A stretch of DNA of 64,000 nt, from the NCBI RefSeq assembly GCF_018224925.1, contig NZ_JAGTUF010000003.1:1-64000 (forward strand). The letters are read 5' to 3'. The stretch's first letter is position 1, and each line of letters starts with the position of its first letter. Below are positions 9,601-17,824 of the stretch, piece after piece. Source of the DNA: Magnetospirillum sulfuroxidans. Lineage in GTDB: Bacteria; Pseudomonadota; Alphaproteobacteria; Rhodospirillales; Magnetospirillaceae. The notes under the pieces are model-generated. The model saw only the letters and a program-made list of their open reading frames with translations. It had not been told where the DNA came from and did not search any database. Both the position numbers and the translations under genes were made by a program.

Positions 9601-12600
9601 CGATGCCGCGCCGGCCAGCCTGGATAATTTCAGCAGCAACGCCGGAATTGACGATCTTTACGTCACCGTTGGCGCCCTGCCGGCCCATGGCAAGCTGGTC
9701 TATAACGGAACCGACATCACCGCCGGCAACATGGCGACGATGAAAATCCTGAAGACGGATATCGCTGCCGGCAAGCTGGTCTATCAGCACGATGGCAGCG
9801 AAACCACCTCGGACAGCTTCCAGATCACCGTCAACGACCAGCAAAGCCAGGGCAATTCGGCCGGCGACACGGTTATCGTCAATATCCAGGTGGCACCGGT
9901 CAACGACACCCCGATCATCGATCCCAGCACACCGACTGCCCCGACCGATGCCGGCACCATCAACACCGGCCTGCGCGTGGTCGAAGGCGGAGCCGGCGTG
10001 ATCGGCGGCTCTTCGGCCAGTTATGGCGGCATTTCCTTCAGCACCAGCACCGATGGCAGCGGCCGGGCGCAATTGATCTCGACCGACCCCGACAATTCCA
10101 CCACCCAGATTCAGTACCGCATCACCGACAATGTCGATTACGGCAAGCTGATGTTGAACGGTCAGGTTCTGGGGGTGGGCAGCACCTTTAGCCAAGACGA
10201 CTTGGATAATGGCCGGGTCACCTATGTGCATGTCACCGGCAATGGCGCGGGTGAGGGACAGGTGACCGATTCGTTTTCGTTCGAGGTCGGTGACGCCGGT
10301 CCCGGCACCTATCCGACCGGCACCTTCGACATCGAGGTGTGGACCCAGACCAACGACACGCCCACGGTCACCGCCAGCACCACCACCGTCAACATCGACG
10401 ACACCGCCGCCGCCAGCAATCCGATCACCGGCGTGTCCATCGCCGATGCCGATTTCGCCGATGGTTCCGGCTCGGTCACGGTGACCGTGCGCTTGACCGA
10501 CAGCAGCGGCACGCCGCTGACCTTGGGCGATTATGCCGGCTACACCATCACCAGCGGCGCCAGCGGTTCGGGCGTGACCATCGTCAGCGACGGTGACCAA
10601 AAGGCGCTGGTCATCACCGGCAACGTTACTCAGGTCAATACCTACCTGGCTGGACTGCAACTGGGCTCGACCACCGATCCCAACACCACGCTGAAGCTGG
10701 AAGTGATCGCCGACGACCGCGTCTATAGCGGTGCGATTCCGCAATCGGACGCCAATGGCGGCGACACCAACCAAAACCAGACCGAAGGCGGCAACCCGGT
10801 CGCCATCGGCACCACGACCTTCGATCCCTACAGCACCTTGGTGTCGGCTTTCGGCGGCTATAACGTGGTGTCGAAGACGGTGACGCTGCGGATTTCCATC
10901 GTCGACCAGCCGGCCACCGTCACCGTGCCCGGGGCACAGACGGCGAACGAGGATGTCGGTACCGTCATCACCGGGATTTCGGTCAGCGACCCGGAAGCCA
11001 CCGGCTTCGGCCTCAACACCACGGTGACCCTGAGCGTCGGTTCGGGCAAGATCAACGTCGGCACGCAAACCGGCGTCACCGTCAGCAATAACGGCACCGG
11101 CACGGTGACCCTGACCGGCACGACGGCCAATATCAACACCTTGTTGGCCGCCGGCGTCACCTATGCCTCGGCCGCCGACAGCCATGTGGACACCAACGGC
11201 GCCGCCGCCGGCGACGTCACCTTGACGGTCAAGGTCCAGGAAGGGGCGGCGGCGATCGGCAACGAAGCCGGCGGCAGCCCCGGCGACGACGCCATCACCC
11301 AGACCATCGCCATCTCCATCGACCCGGTCAACGACGCCCCGGTGGTCAACCAAAGCGGCGCGGCCATCGCCGTCGGTGACCCCAACACGGCGGTCGATAT
11401 CGGCGGTTTCACCGTCACCGACAAGGATATTTCCGGCGATGCCGGCAATCTGAATACCGCCGAGGGCGAACAGGATTTCGTCCAGGTCACCGTGCGTCTG
11501 CTCGACCAGACCGGCAATCCGTTGGCCGCCGGCAGCTATGCCGGGGTGGTCCTGACGGTCACCTCGACCGGGGGCTTGGTCACCGACACCACCTTGGACG
11601 GGACCGACGCCGCCTTGCAAATTCGCGGCACCCTAAGCGAGGTCAACGCCGCCTTGGCCGGACTGAAGCTGACCTTGGGCGCCACCTTGGGCAACACCGA
11701 TCAGCCCTATCGGGTTCAGGTCGTGGTCGATGACCGCATCCGCAACGCCGATGGCAGCCTGAACGCCAGCGCCGCCGACGCCAATGGCGGCGAATTGAAC
11801 AATTCCAACGGCGCCACCAGCGCCCAGGCGGTGCCGACCACCGGCTTCGACGTCTACGCCGACACCGTCCCCTCGGTCTACAATCTGGGCAGTGCCACCC
11901 GCATCATCTATCCGTCCTCGGGCAACGAAGTGCCGAGCCTGAGCAAGCCGACCGGGGCGTCGGCGACGGAAGATACCCGCAGCTATATCGGCGGCGACAT
12001 CGTCGTCAGCGATACGGAATCCAACAATTTCAATCTGCCGGTACAGTTGACCTTGTCCACCGGCGGCAACGGTATCTTGAGCGTCGGCGGCAGCGGCACG
12101 CTGGCCGACGGCGCCACCATCGCCGGAACCAACGTCAAGGTGGTCAGCGGCGACGAAAGCGGCACCTTGGTGCTGCAAGGTAAGGCATCCGACATCCAAG
12201 CGCTGCTGAACGATGCCACCAAGGGGCTGTTCTATACCTCGGCCGCCAACAGCAACAACGACCTGAACGGGGCCGCCGCCGGCGACGTGACGGTAAGCCT
12301 GAGCCTGAACGAATATCAATCGGCCACCGATTTCGGCAAGGTGGCGCAAGTCGTCACCGCCAGCTTCGGTGTCACCGTCGCGCCCGTGAACGACACCCCT
12401 GGCCTGACCGGCACCTCGCTGGATCCGCAAGCCGCGATCAAGGCCAGCGGCGGCGGCACCGTGTCGGTGGCCCTGGTCAGCGGAGCAGGGGCCACGGATG
12501 TCGATTTCGGCGACACCGGCATCTCCACCTTCGGCGGCGGCACCCTGACCATCAGCTTCACCGATGGGTATCGGGCCGGCGACCGTTTAAGCTTGTCCGG

Positions 12601-14032
12601 CACCCCGTCCGGCGTGGCCTCAACCAGCGGCGGCAGCGGCAATGCACTGGTCATCACCTTGACCGCCGGGGCGACCGCCGCCGACGTCAAGGCCATCGTC
12701 GAAGCCTTGCGCTATCAGTCGGTGGACGCCGATCCCACCTTCGGCAACGTCGATCCCGACCGCCATTTCAGTATCGTCTTGAACGACGGCAACAACGATA
12801 ACGGCGTATCCAATGCCGGTGGTCCGGCGGCGCTCAATTCCACCGCCCTGACCGGGATCATCACCTTCGGCTATACCAATCCGACCGCCCACGACAACAC
12901 CGCCACGGTAACCCGCTCATCGGCTGAAACCGATACCGGCAATCTGGTCACCGACAACGACGGCAGCGGCGTCGATAACGACCCCGAGGCCGATCCGCTC
13001 AAGGTCAGCCTGGTCGGTGGTGTGAACGTTCCGGCGGTGGGGAGTGTCGATGTCGTCGGCACTTACGGTACCCTGACGGTGGCCGCCGATGGCAGCTACA
13101 CCTATCGGCTGGACCCGAGCAACGCCACGGTCATCGCCCTGGGCGAGGGGGCGACACTGACGGAAACCTTCGGCTACACCATCACCGATACCCAGCGCAC
13201 CGCCAGCGCCAATCTGGTGATCAGCGTCAAGGCCCCGATTACCCCGGTCAACGAGCCGTCGGTGGTGGTGACACCGCCGCCGGTGGAGCCGTCAGCGCCG
13301 ACCGTGCCGGTGACACCGCCAGCACCGACACCTTCGACCGTGGTCCTGTACACACCGCCGCCACCGGTCATCACCCCGACCGAAACCGCCATCCCGGGTT
13401 CCGAGATCCGCGACTTCAGTTCGCGTCCGATGGAATACGCCCATGCCTGGGGCGGCGAGCGGCCCAGCGATGTCGATCTGATGCTGGTGGGATCGGTGGG
13501 CAACCGCTTCATCATCCCCAATCAGACCAGCAACATCGAAGTGCCGCCCAACGTCTTTCGGCACACCAATCCGAACGAGCCGCTGGCCTTCGAAGCGCGC
13601 CGGCCCGACGGCAGCCCGTTGCCGAAATGGTTGATCTTCGATGCCCGCAACCTGACCTTCAAGGGCACGCCGCCGGATACCGCCAAGGGGGCGGTGGACA
13701 TCGTCATCGTCGCCAAGGACACCAACGGCAACAAGGCCGAGGCGCAGTTCCGCATCCTGGTCGGACAAAATGTCGGCGAGGATATGCCGGTGCAAGACGG
13801 CACCCGGCCGCCGGCCGCCGAAGCGCCGAGCTTGCCGCCCAATCAGGTCGAGGCACCACCGGTCGATGGTGTCCCGGTTCGCCAGGGCCTGCTTGACGAC
13901 GGTTCCGGCTGGACCGCGTCGCTGGCCTCGGGCCGCAGCGCATTCTCGACGCAACTGCGCGAGGCCGGGTCTTTGGGGGCCTTGGCCCAAGCGCGGGCGC
14001 TGCTTGACGCCATCAACCAACCGCACGCCTGA
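6674..14032 (+). CDS. Giant LEPR/DUF4347 cadherin-repeat surface protein
   Basis: 2452 residues from ATG 6674 with a strong AGGGGG site. The N-terminus MKLFLEPRCLFDAS carries the LEPR-x-L-FD motif seen in very large bacterial surface proteins and has no Sec signal. DUF4347 follows (about 66-232: EILFVDTRV, HILSHG, DILIWGCDV). Most of the protein is tandem Ig/cadherin-like repeats of about 100-250 residues, marked by seven VND(A/T/V)P-type linkers (the fifth reads TQTNDTP). Near 2070-2190 there is a VCBS-like repeat, then a Pro-rich stretch, a dystroglycan-type Ig domain (LPKWLIFDARNLTFKGTPP) and a C-terminal tail. No RTX nonapeptides are visible. It is inferred to be an exported adhesin or cell-surface filament, exported by the four genes downstream. 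Confidence 0.88.
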   Translation: MKLFLEPRCLFDASVAATADHATDTASIHGASTAADSDSSGHDASTEPAAPAAVADASAGAAATDVHEILFVDTRVSGWEQLVAGARADVQVVVLDLHRDAITQISEALADRQGIETIHILSHGVAGEIDAGSGVITSATLAANANEVAAWADHLAAGADILIWGCDVGAGEAGQALLADLHNLTGADVAASTDATGAAAQGGDWVLENHTGSIESTQPIASAVTDSYDHLLAAPSVTDSYTANQVREVTEDGTFTMGQLSVSGDGEITVVLTVKENGLAPVAGTFSLAGTTGLTFTNGDGVNDATMTFKGSASDINAALAGLSYKPTANYNGNAVFDLSLTNADGSASKAVTVQVVQVNDAPVLTPPASLADANVATVNEDGTITLTPANFGIDASNLKAFDPDLDATLSTVKAQTTDQLTFEVTAIPADGRLMKDGAPLLEGSLFTLKDLIDGKITYKHLGGEANDVLAAGSQSDSFNVTIRDGASGVDTGTILIKINPVNDVPTVSASATVTAYEGRNAVPITVSVTDPDQTSTTWKVAFGALDLQGCTLYLENGSDGHYTAGVDTLIDASTMFSGTLAQLNAKLRLDVSGAEPSAPVTFTITVTDDDGGTINANVTAGDGASSAATTITINLVENNDHPVLTNTGADSANPIYAGDDNTSITVTTAMLGIVDIDSPSTTQAFTLTSGIVRDSGNGTAYLLLNGQALSSGGSFSYQDIIDGHVQIILTGGSSINDFHFDFKVRDGEITAFSTVRQVEDPIDGGTRNAADTAYLSHTFYFRFDTPAGTGGSYTPDPANQAPVIDQIIGIRASDLSEGGSVVLKGDGSGPGIVITDIDNTDGEITIRLESLPSGATILLNGVAVPLYGSFTYADLKAGNVTYRHDGGESFLSSNLGFTFSVSDGSALPVTPSVNSQAYDANDFDPMHNFSVEATPVNDTPTVSVDITAVVKEGGSVTFNTSGQTAISLSDVDGSGDAAPASLDNFSSNAGIDDLYVTVGALPAHGKLVYNGTDITAGNMATMKILKTDIAAGKLVYQHDGSETTSDSFQITVNDQQSQGNSAGDTVIVNIQVAPVNDTPIIDPSTPTAPTDAGTINTGLRVVEGGAGVIGGSSASYGGISFSTSTDGSGRAQLISTDPDNSTTQIQYRITDNVDYGKLMLNGQVLGVGSTFSQDDLDNGRVTYVHVTGNGAGEGQVTDSFSFEVGDAGPGTYPTGTFDIEVWTQTNDTPTVTASTTTVNIDDTAAASNPITGVSIADADFADGSGSVTVTVRLTDSSGTPLTLGDYAGYTITSGASGSGVTIVSDGDQKALVITGNVTQVNTYLAGLQLGSTTDPNTTLKLEVIADDRVYSGAIPQSDANGGDTNQNQTEGGNPVAIGTTTFDPYSTLVSAFGGYNVVSKTVTLRISIVDQPATVTVPGAQTANEDVGTVITGISVSDPEATGFGLNTTVTLSVGSGKINVGTQTGVTVSNNGTGTVTLTGTTANINTLLAAGVTYASAADSHVDTNGAAAGDVTLTVKVQEGAAAIGNEAGGSPGDDAITQTIAISIDPVNDAPVVNQSGAAIAVGDPNTAVDIGGFTVTDKDISGDAGNLNTAEGEQDFVQVTVRLLDQTGNPLAAGSYAGVVLTVTSTGGLVTDTTLDGTDAALQIRGTLSEVNAALAGLKLTLGATLGNTDQPYRVQVVVDDRIRNADGSLNASAADANGGELNNSNGATSAQAVPTTGFDVYADTVPSVYNLGSATRIIYPSSGNEVPSLSKPTGASATEDTRSYIGGDIVVSDTESNNFNLPVQLTLSTGGNGILSVGGSGTLADGATIAGTNVKVVSGDESGTLVLQGKASDIQALLNDATKGLFYTSAANSNNDLNGAAAGDVTVSLSLNEYQSATDFGKVAQVVTASFGVTVAPVNDTPGLTGTSLDPQAAIKASGGGTVSVALVSGAGATDVDFGDTGISTFGGGTLTISFTDGYRAGDRLSLSGTPSGVASTSGGSGNALVITLTAGATAADVKAIVEALRYQSVDADPTFGNVDPDRHFSIVLNDGNNDNGVSNAGGPAALNSTALTGIITFGYTNPTAHDNTATVTRSSAETDTGNLVTDNDGSGVDNDPEADPLKVSLVGGVNVPAVGSVDVVGTYGTLTVAADGSYTYRLDPSNATVIALGEGATLTETFGYTITDTQRTASANLVISVKAPITPVNEPSVVVTPPPVEPSAPTVPVTPPAPTPSTVVLYTPPPPVITPTETAIPGSEIRDFSSRPMEYAHAWGGERPSDVDLMLVGSVGNRFIIPNQTSNIEVPPNVFRHTNPNEPLAFEARRPDGSPLPKWLIFDARNLTFKGTPPDTAKGAVDIVIVAKDTNGNKAEAQFRILVGQNVGEDMPVQDGTRPPAAEAPSLPPNQVEAPPVDGVPVRQGLLDDGSGWTASLASGRSAFSTQLREAGSLGALAQARALLDAINQPHA

Positions 14033-14036
14033 CGTC

Positions 14037-14072
14037 AATAACAAAAGAAACCGGAATAACAAAAGAAACCGG
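14037..14072. repeat. 18-bp tandem direct repeat, two copies
   Basis: AATAACAAAAGAAACCGG occurs twice in exact tandem directly after the giant gene's stop and before the ribosome site of the TolC-type gene. It may set intercistronic mRNA stability or simply be replication slippage. Confidence 0.7.
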
Positions 14073-14106
14073 CTTTGGGCCGAGAGTTCATTGGGGGACT
14101 GAAAAA

Positions 14107-15660
14107 GTGAAACGCATTATCGCCATCCTGCTTGCCACCACCGCGTTGACGGCCTGCTCGCTCAAGCCCGAGCCGATCACTCCGGCCCAGCATTTCCAAC
14201 GGGCCAAGGATGATTACCAGGAGCTCTACGCCAATTACCTGCCGGTGACCAAGGCGTTGACCTTGGAAGAGGCGGTGGCACGCGCCCTCAAGTACAATTA
14301 CGACAACCAGTTGGCACGGGTGGAAACCAGCTTGCAGGAACGCCAGCTCGATTTGGCGTTGTCGCAGATGCTGCCGCGTCTGGCCGCCGATGCCGGCTAT
14401 AACTGGCGCAGCAACAACGGTTCGTCGCAAAGCATCTCGGAACTGACCCGGCAGCAATCGCTGGATTATTCCTATTCGCAGGAACGCCAGCACACCACCG
14501 CCGATCTGCAATTCTCGTGGAGCATGCTGGATCTCGGCGTCAGCTATTTCCAGGCCCGCCAGCAAGGCTACCGTGCCCTGGTCGCCGTCGAGCGCCGCCG
14601 TAAGGTCATCAACACCTTGGTCAAGGAAACCCGCGGCGCCTATTGGAAAGCGGTGTCGGCGCAACGCCTGCTGCCCAAGCTGGAACCCATTCTGGCGACG
14701 GCGGAAAAGGCTTTGAACGCGTCGCGCAAGGTCCAGGAAGACGCGCTGCAACCGCCGTTGCAGGCGCTGGAATACCAGCAAAGCATGTTGCAGGTGATCA
14801 GCCAGTTGAAGCGCATCCGCACCGATCTGATGAGCGCCAAGGCCCAATTGGCGGCGCTGATCAACGTGCCGCCGACAGATCCCTTGCCGTTGGCCGCCCT
14901 GGACGGTGACGCCAAGGCGCCGAGCCCGGTGGAAGTGGCGATCGCCAAGCTCGAGGAAATCGGCCTGGCCATGCGGCCCGAACTGCGCGAGGAAGCCTAT
15001 CAGGAACAGATCGATCGTCAGGCCGTCTACAAGGAAATCGTCAAGATGATGCCGGGCGTGACCTTGATGGCCAGCCTGAACCAGGATTCCAACAAGTACC
15101 TGTATCGCGACACCTGGGCCGAAGCCGGGGTGCGGGTATCTTATAATCTGGTCAACCTGATCCAGGGGCCGCAGGCCATCGACGCTGCCGAAGCCGCCGT
15201 CGCCGTCGCCAAGACCCGGCGTCTGGCGGTCAGCGTCGCCGTGCTGACCCAGGTCAATCTGGCCTATCAGCAATATCTGCGCTCGATCGAGACCTTGGAG
15301 ACCGCCATCGACGTCAACACGGTCCAGCGTCAGATCACCAAGACCGTCGATAACGCCAATGTCGCTTCGGCCCAATCGGACATGGAACGCATCCGGCGCT
15401 TCCTGTCGGCCACCGCCGCCGAACTGGAACGCGACCGGGCGCTGTCCGACGTTCACCAATCCCTGGGCAATCTGTACGCCGCCGTCGGCATCGATCTGGT
15501 ACCGCCGACCGTGGACACCAACGATTTCGGCCAATTGGTCGGCCAAGTCGGCGACGCCATCCACGATTGGGAAGCCGGCCGCATGCCGCTGCCCGATTTC
15601 TCCACCGAAGCGCCGCCGGCTGACGCTGTCGGCAGCGAGACCGGGCGGCCGGTTTCGTGA
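14107..15660 (+). CDS. TolC-family outer-membrane efflux lipoprotein
   Basis: 517 residues from GTG 14107 (TGGGGGACTG upstream). A lipoprotein signal ends in the lipobox LTAC (Cys17). The rest shows the outer-membrane efflux protein pattern: long heptad-like helices with the internal duplication of this family (about 60-270 and 300-470), for example LTLEEAVARALKYNYDNQLA. It should trimerise into an outer-membrane channel with a periplasmic alpha-barrel. It is the second gene of the locus, 74 bases after the giant protein, and the next gene overlaps its stop (TGATG). The natural reading is the exit duct for the giant protein. TolC-family proteins also serve drug efflux, so the substrate is inferred. 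Confidence 0.88.
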   Translation: MKRIIAILLATTALTACSLKPEPITPAQHFQRAKDDYQELYANYLPVTKALTLEEAVARALKYNYDNQLARVETSLQERQLDLALSQMLPRLAADAGYNWRSNNGSSQSISELTRQQSLDYSYSQERQHTTADLQFSWSMLDLGVSYFQARQQGYRALVAVERRRKVINTLVKETRGAYWKAVSAQRLLPKLEPILATAEKALNASRKVQEDALQPPLQALEYQQSMLQVISQLKRIRTDLMSAKAQLAALINVPPTDPLPLAALDGDAKAPSPVEVAIAKLEEIGLAMRPELREEAYQEQIDRQAVYKEIVKMMPGVTLMASLNQDSNKYLYRDTWAEAGVRVSYNLVNLIQGPQAIDAAEAAVAVAKTRRLAVSVAVLTQVNLAYQQYLRSIETLETAIDVNTVQRQITKTVDNANVASAQSDMERIRRFLSATAAELERDRALSDVHQSLGNLYAAVGIDLVPPTVDTNDFGQLVGQVGDAIHDWEAGRMPLPDFSTEAPPADAVGSETGRPVS

Positions 15661-16481
15661 TGGGCCGGGGCCGGCTCTTTCCTTTGTTTGTCCTGGCCGG
15701 CTTGGTGCCGGCCGGCGCCCTGGCCGCCGATCCTCCTCTCCGGTCGGCCGGGGCGCCACAACAAACGTCGGGTACACGGGATTTCGTCAGGGAAATGGAC
15801 CTGCCGACACCAACGGCGGAACGCGATATCCGCGTCCAGATCACCGCCACCACCATCGCCATCATCGGCGCCGGCATGGCCGGGCGGTTGTCGAGTTTTC
15901 CGTTGAAGGACGGCGACCGTTTCAAGGACGGCCAGTTATTGGCCCGCTTTGATTGCGCGGTTCAAGACGGCGCCTTGGCCCGGGCGCGGGCTGGCTATGA
16001 AAAACGGCGCAAGATCTACGAAATTCAGCAAAAACAGCGCCAATTGGGCAGCAACAGCGCCTTGGATTTCGAGATCGCTTCGGCCGAACTGCACGAAGCC
16101 GGCGCCGATGTCGCCGCCGCCCAGGCGGTCAGCAGTCGCTGTTCGATTTCCGCCCCTTTCGCCGGCCGCGTCGCCGCGGTGATGGCGCGCGACTATCAAT
16201 ATGTGGGCGAGGGAGCGCCGTTGCTGGAAATCCTGAGCGACCGCGATCTTGAAGTGGAAATGATGGTGCCGTCGCGTTGGCTCGGCTGGCTCAAGGTCGG
16301 CGCCCGTTTCGACGTCGCCGTCGATGAAACCAAACAGACCTATGCCGCCACCTTGATCCGGGTGTCGGGCAAGGTCGATGCCGTCAGCCAGTCGATCAAG
16401 GTCTATGGCCGCATTCCGTCCGGGGCCGACACCTTGCTGCCGGGCATGAGCGGCCGGGCCCAATTCCATCCGCCGTCATGA
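15660..16481 (+). CDS. Periplasmic adaptor protein (HlyD/RND membrane-fusion type), exported
   Basis: 273 residues from ATG 15660 (GTG 15657 adds one residue). An N-terminal signal sequence (LFVLAGLVPAGALAA) means it is periplasmic and not membrane anchored. It has the adaptor layout: a lipoyl half-motif with KDGDRFKDGQLLARFDC, a short helical hairpin (about 95-150), the second half-motif SISAPFAGRV, and a beta-barrel (EVEMMVPSRWL) ending in LLPGMSGRA. Its start overlaps the TolC-type stop and its own stop overlaps the next gene (ATGA). The short hairpin resembles RND-type adaptors rather than the long HlyD hairpin. It probably bridges the outer-membrane channel to inner-membrane components. 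Confidence 0.82.
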   Translation: MGRGRLFPLFVLAGLVPAGALAADPPLRSAGAPQQTSGTRDFVREMDLPTPTAERDIRVQITATTIAIIGAGMAGRLSSFPLKDGDRFKDGQLLARFDCAVQDGALARARAGYEKRRKIYEIQQKQRQLGSNSALDFEIASAELHEAGADVAAAQAVSSRCSISAPFAGRVAAVMARDYQYVGEGAPLLEILSDRDLEVEMMVPSRWLGWLKVGARFDVAVDETKQTYAATLIRVSGKVDAVSQSIKVYGRIPSGADTLLPGMSGRAQFHPPS

Positions 16482-17824
16482 GTGCCGGGCATAACCTGCA
16501 ATTACTGCGGCTTTCCGCCCTGTTGCAGTTGGAACAGCGGGCCAGGCGCTGTTCGGCCGCCGAGCTGGGCTTCTTGATGGTCAACGACACCGCCGGGGTG
16601 GTGCCGTGCCAGCAAGCGGCGCTGTGGCGGCGCAGCGGGCCGGGGGCGGGGGACGTTGCCGCTTTGTCCGGGGCTTGCGCTCCCGATCCGGCCTCGCCTT
16701 ATGTCGGTTGGCTGCGCCAAGTCCTGGCGATTTTCGATCAAGACGAGGTTGCCGGTCCGCGCGTGGTGCTGTCCTCGCATTTGCCGGCGGCGCTGGCCAC
16801 CGATTGGGTCGAATGGTTGCCAAGTCACGCGCTGTGGTGCCCGTTGGATGCCGGGCAAGGTCAACGGTTGGGGGGATTGCTGTTGGCGCGGTCGGCGCCG
16901 TGGCATGACGGCGACACCCATATGATGGCCGCCTTGGCCGGCGCCTATGCGCAAGCGTGGCTGCTGGCCAGCCAGCGGCCGGTCGGCCTGCCGTGGGTGA
17001 CCAAATTACGCCATCGCCGCCGCGCCGTGGTCGCGGTCGTTGCCGTACTGGCGGTGCTGGCCTTGTTGCCGATCCGCCAATCGGTCCTGGCTCCGGCCGA
17101 GGTGGTGCCGATCACGCCGATGCAGATCCGGGCGCCGTTCGACGGCGTGGTCGATACCATCGCCGTCGCTCCCAATGCCGAGGTGACGGCAGGGCAGGTG
17201 CTGGTGTCGCTGGACACCACCCAATTGCGGACCCGGCATCGGGTGGCGACCAAATCGCGTGAGATCGCCGAGGCCGAATACAGCCAGACGGCGCAGATGG
17301 CCCTGTCCGATCCATCGGTGAAGGGACGTTTGGCGCTGTTGCAAAGCAAGATCGAGCAGCAGGCGGCGGAAGTCGGCTTCGTCGAGGAACAATTGCGCCG
17401 GGCCGAGATGAGCGCGCCGGCCGCCGGCATCGCCGTTTTCGACGACGCCAACGATTGGGTCGGCCGACCGGTGGCAGTGGGCGAGCGCATCATGATCGTC
17501 GCCGATCCCACTCAGGTGGAATTGGAAATCCAGGTTCCGGTCGCCGATGTCACCACCTTCGACACCGGGGCCGAAACCGTGTTTTTCCCCAATGTCGCCC
17601 CCGACCATCCGGTTGACGCCAGCGTGGTGTTTGCCAGCCATGCCAGCCAACCCGCCGCCGATGGCGTCTTGGCCCATCGCTTCCGCGCCGCCTTCGCTGG
17701 CACTGGCCCCGATTTACGCCTGGGGTTGAAAGGCACGGCCAAGATTTATGGCGAGCGGCGGCCGCTGTTGATGTGGCTGTTGCGGCGGCCGTTGGCGATG
17801 GTGCGGCAATGGCTGATGCTCTGA
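16478..17824 (+). CDS. GAF-like domain fused to a membrane-anchored HlyD-type adaptor
   Basis: 448 residues. Residues 1-168 have the hydrophobic pattern of a GAF domain (LGFLMVNDTAG, QAALWRR, RLGGLLLARSAPW) and should lie in the cytoplasm. A basic stretch and one helix (about 183-199) cross the membrane. Residues 205-448 are a periplasmic adaptor: first lipoyl half with APFDGVVDTIAVAPNAEVTA, a helical hairpin (about 255-300), second half MSAPAAGIAVF, and a beta-barrel. GAF domains bind small ligands or mediate contacts, so the fusion could gate export from the cytoplasm. It overlaps both neighbours. It is not a usual RND or ABC partner. Confidence 0.75.
   Translation: MSAGHNLQLLRLSALLQLEQRARRCSAAELGFLMVNDTAGVVPCQQAALWRRSGPGAGDVAALSGACAPDPASPYVGWLRQVLAIFDQDEVAGPRVVLSSHLPAALATDWVEWLPSHALWCPLDAGQGQRLGGLLLARSAPWHDGDTHMMAALAGAYAQAWLLASQRPVGLPWVTKLRHRRRAVVAVVAVLAVLALLPIRQSVLAPAEVVPITPMQIRAPFDGVVDTIAVAPNAEVTAGQVLVSLDTTQLRTRHRVATKSREIAEAEYSQTAQMALSDPSVKGRLALLQSKIEQQAAEVGFVEEQLRRAEMSAPAAGIAVFDDANDWVGRPVAVGERIMIVADPTQVELEIQVPVADVTTFDTGAETVFFPNVAPDHPVDASVVFASHASQPAADGVLAHRFRAAFAGTGPDLRLGLKGTAKIYGERRPLLMWLLRRPLAMVRQWLML

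Noticed and set aside
8861-11620. 919-codon open frame on the minus strand
   Set aside because: It is antisense to the giant repeat gene. High GC and regular repeats leave the complementary frame open; the Gly/Asp/Ala-rich translation has no ribosome site or family.
11337-12400. CRISPR-like spaced repeats
   Set aside because: The recurring segments are coding VND(A/T)P repeats at irregular, multiple-of-three distances, not identical direct repeats with unique spacers.
6674-14032. RTX toxin or classical type I secretion substrate
   Set aside because: No glycine-rich nonapeptide repeats were found and no ABC transporter is encoded in the locus.
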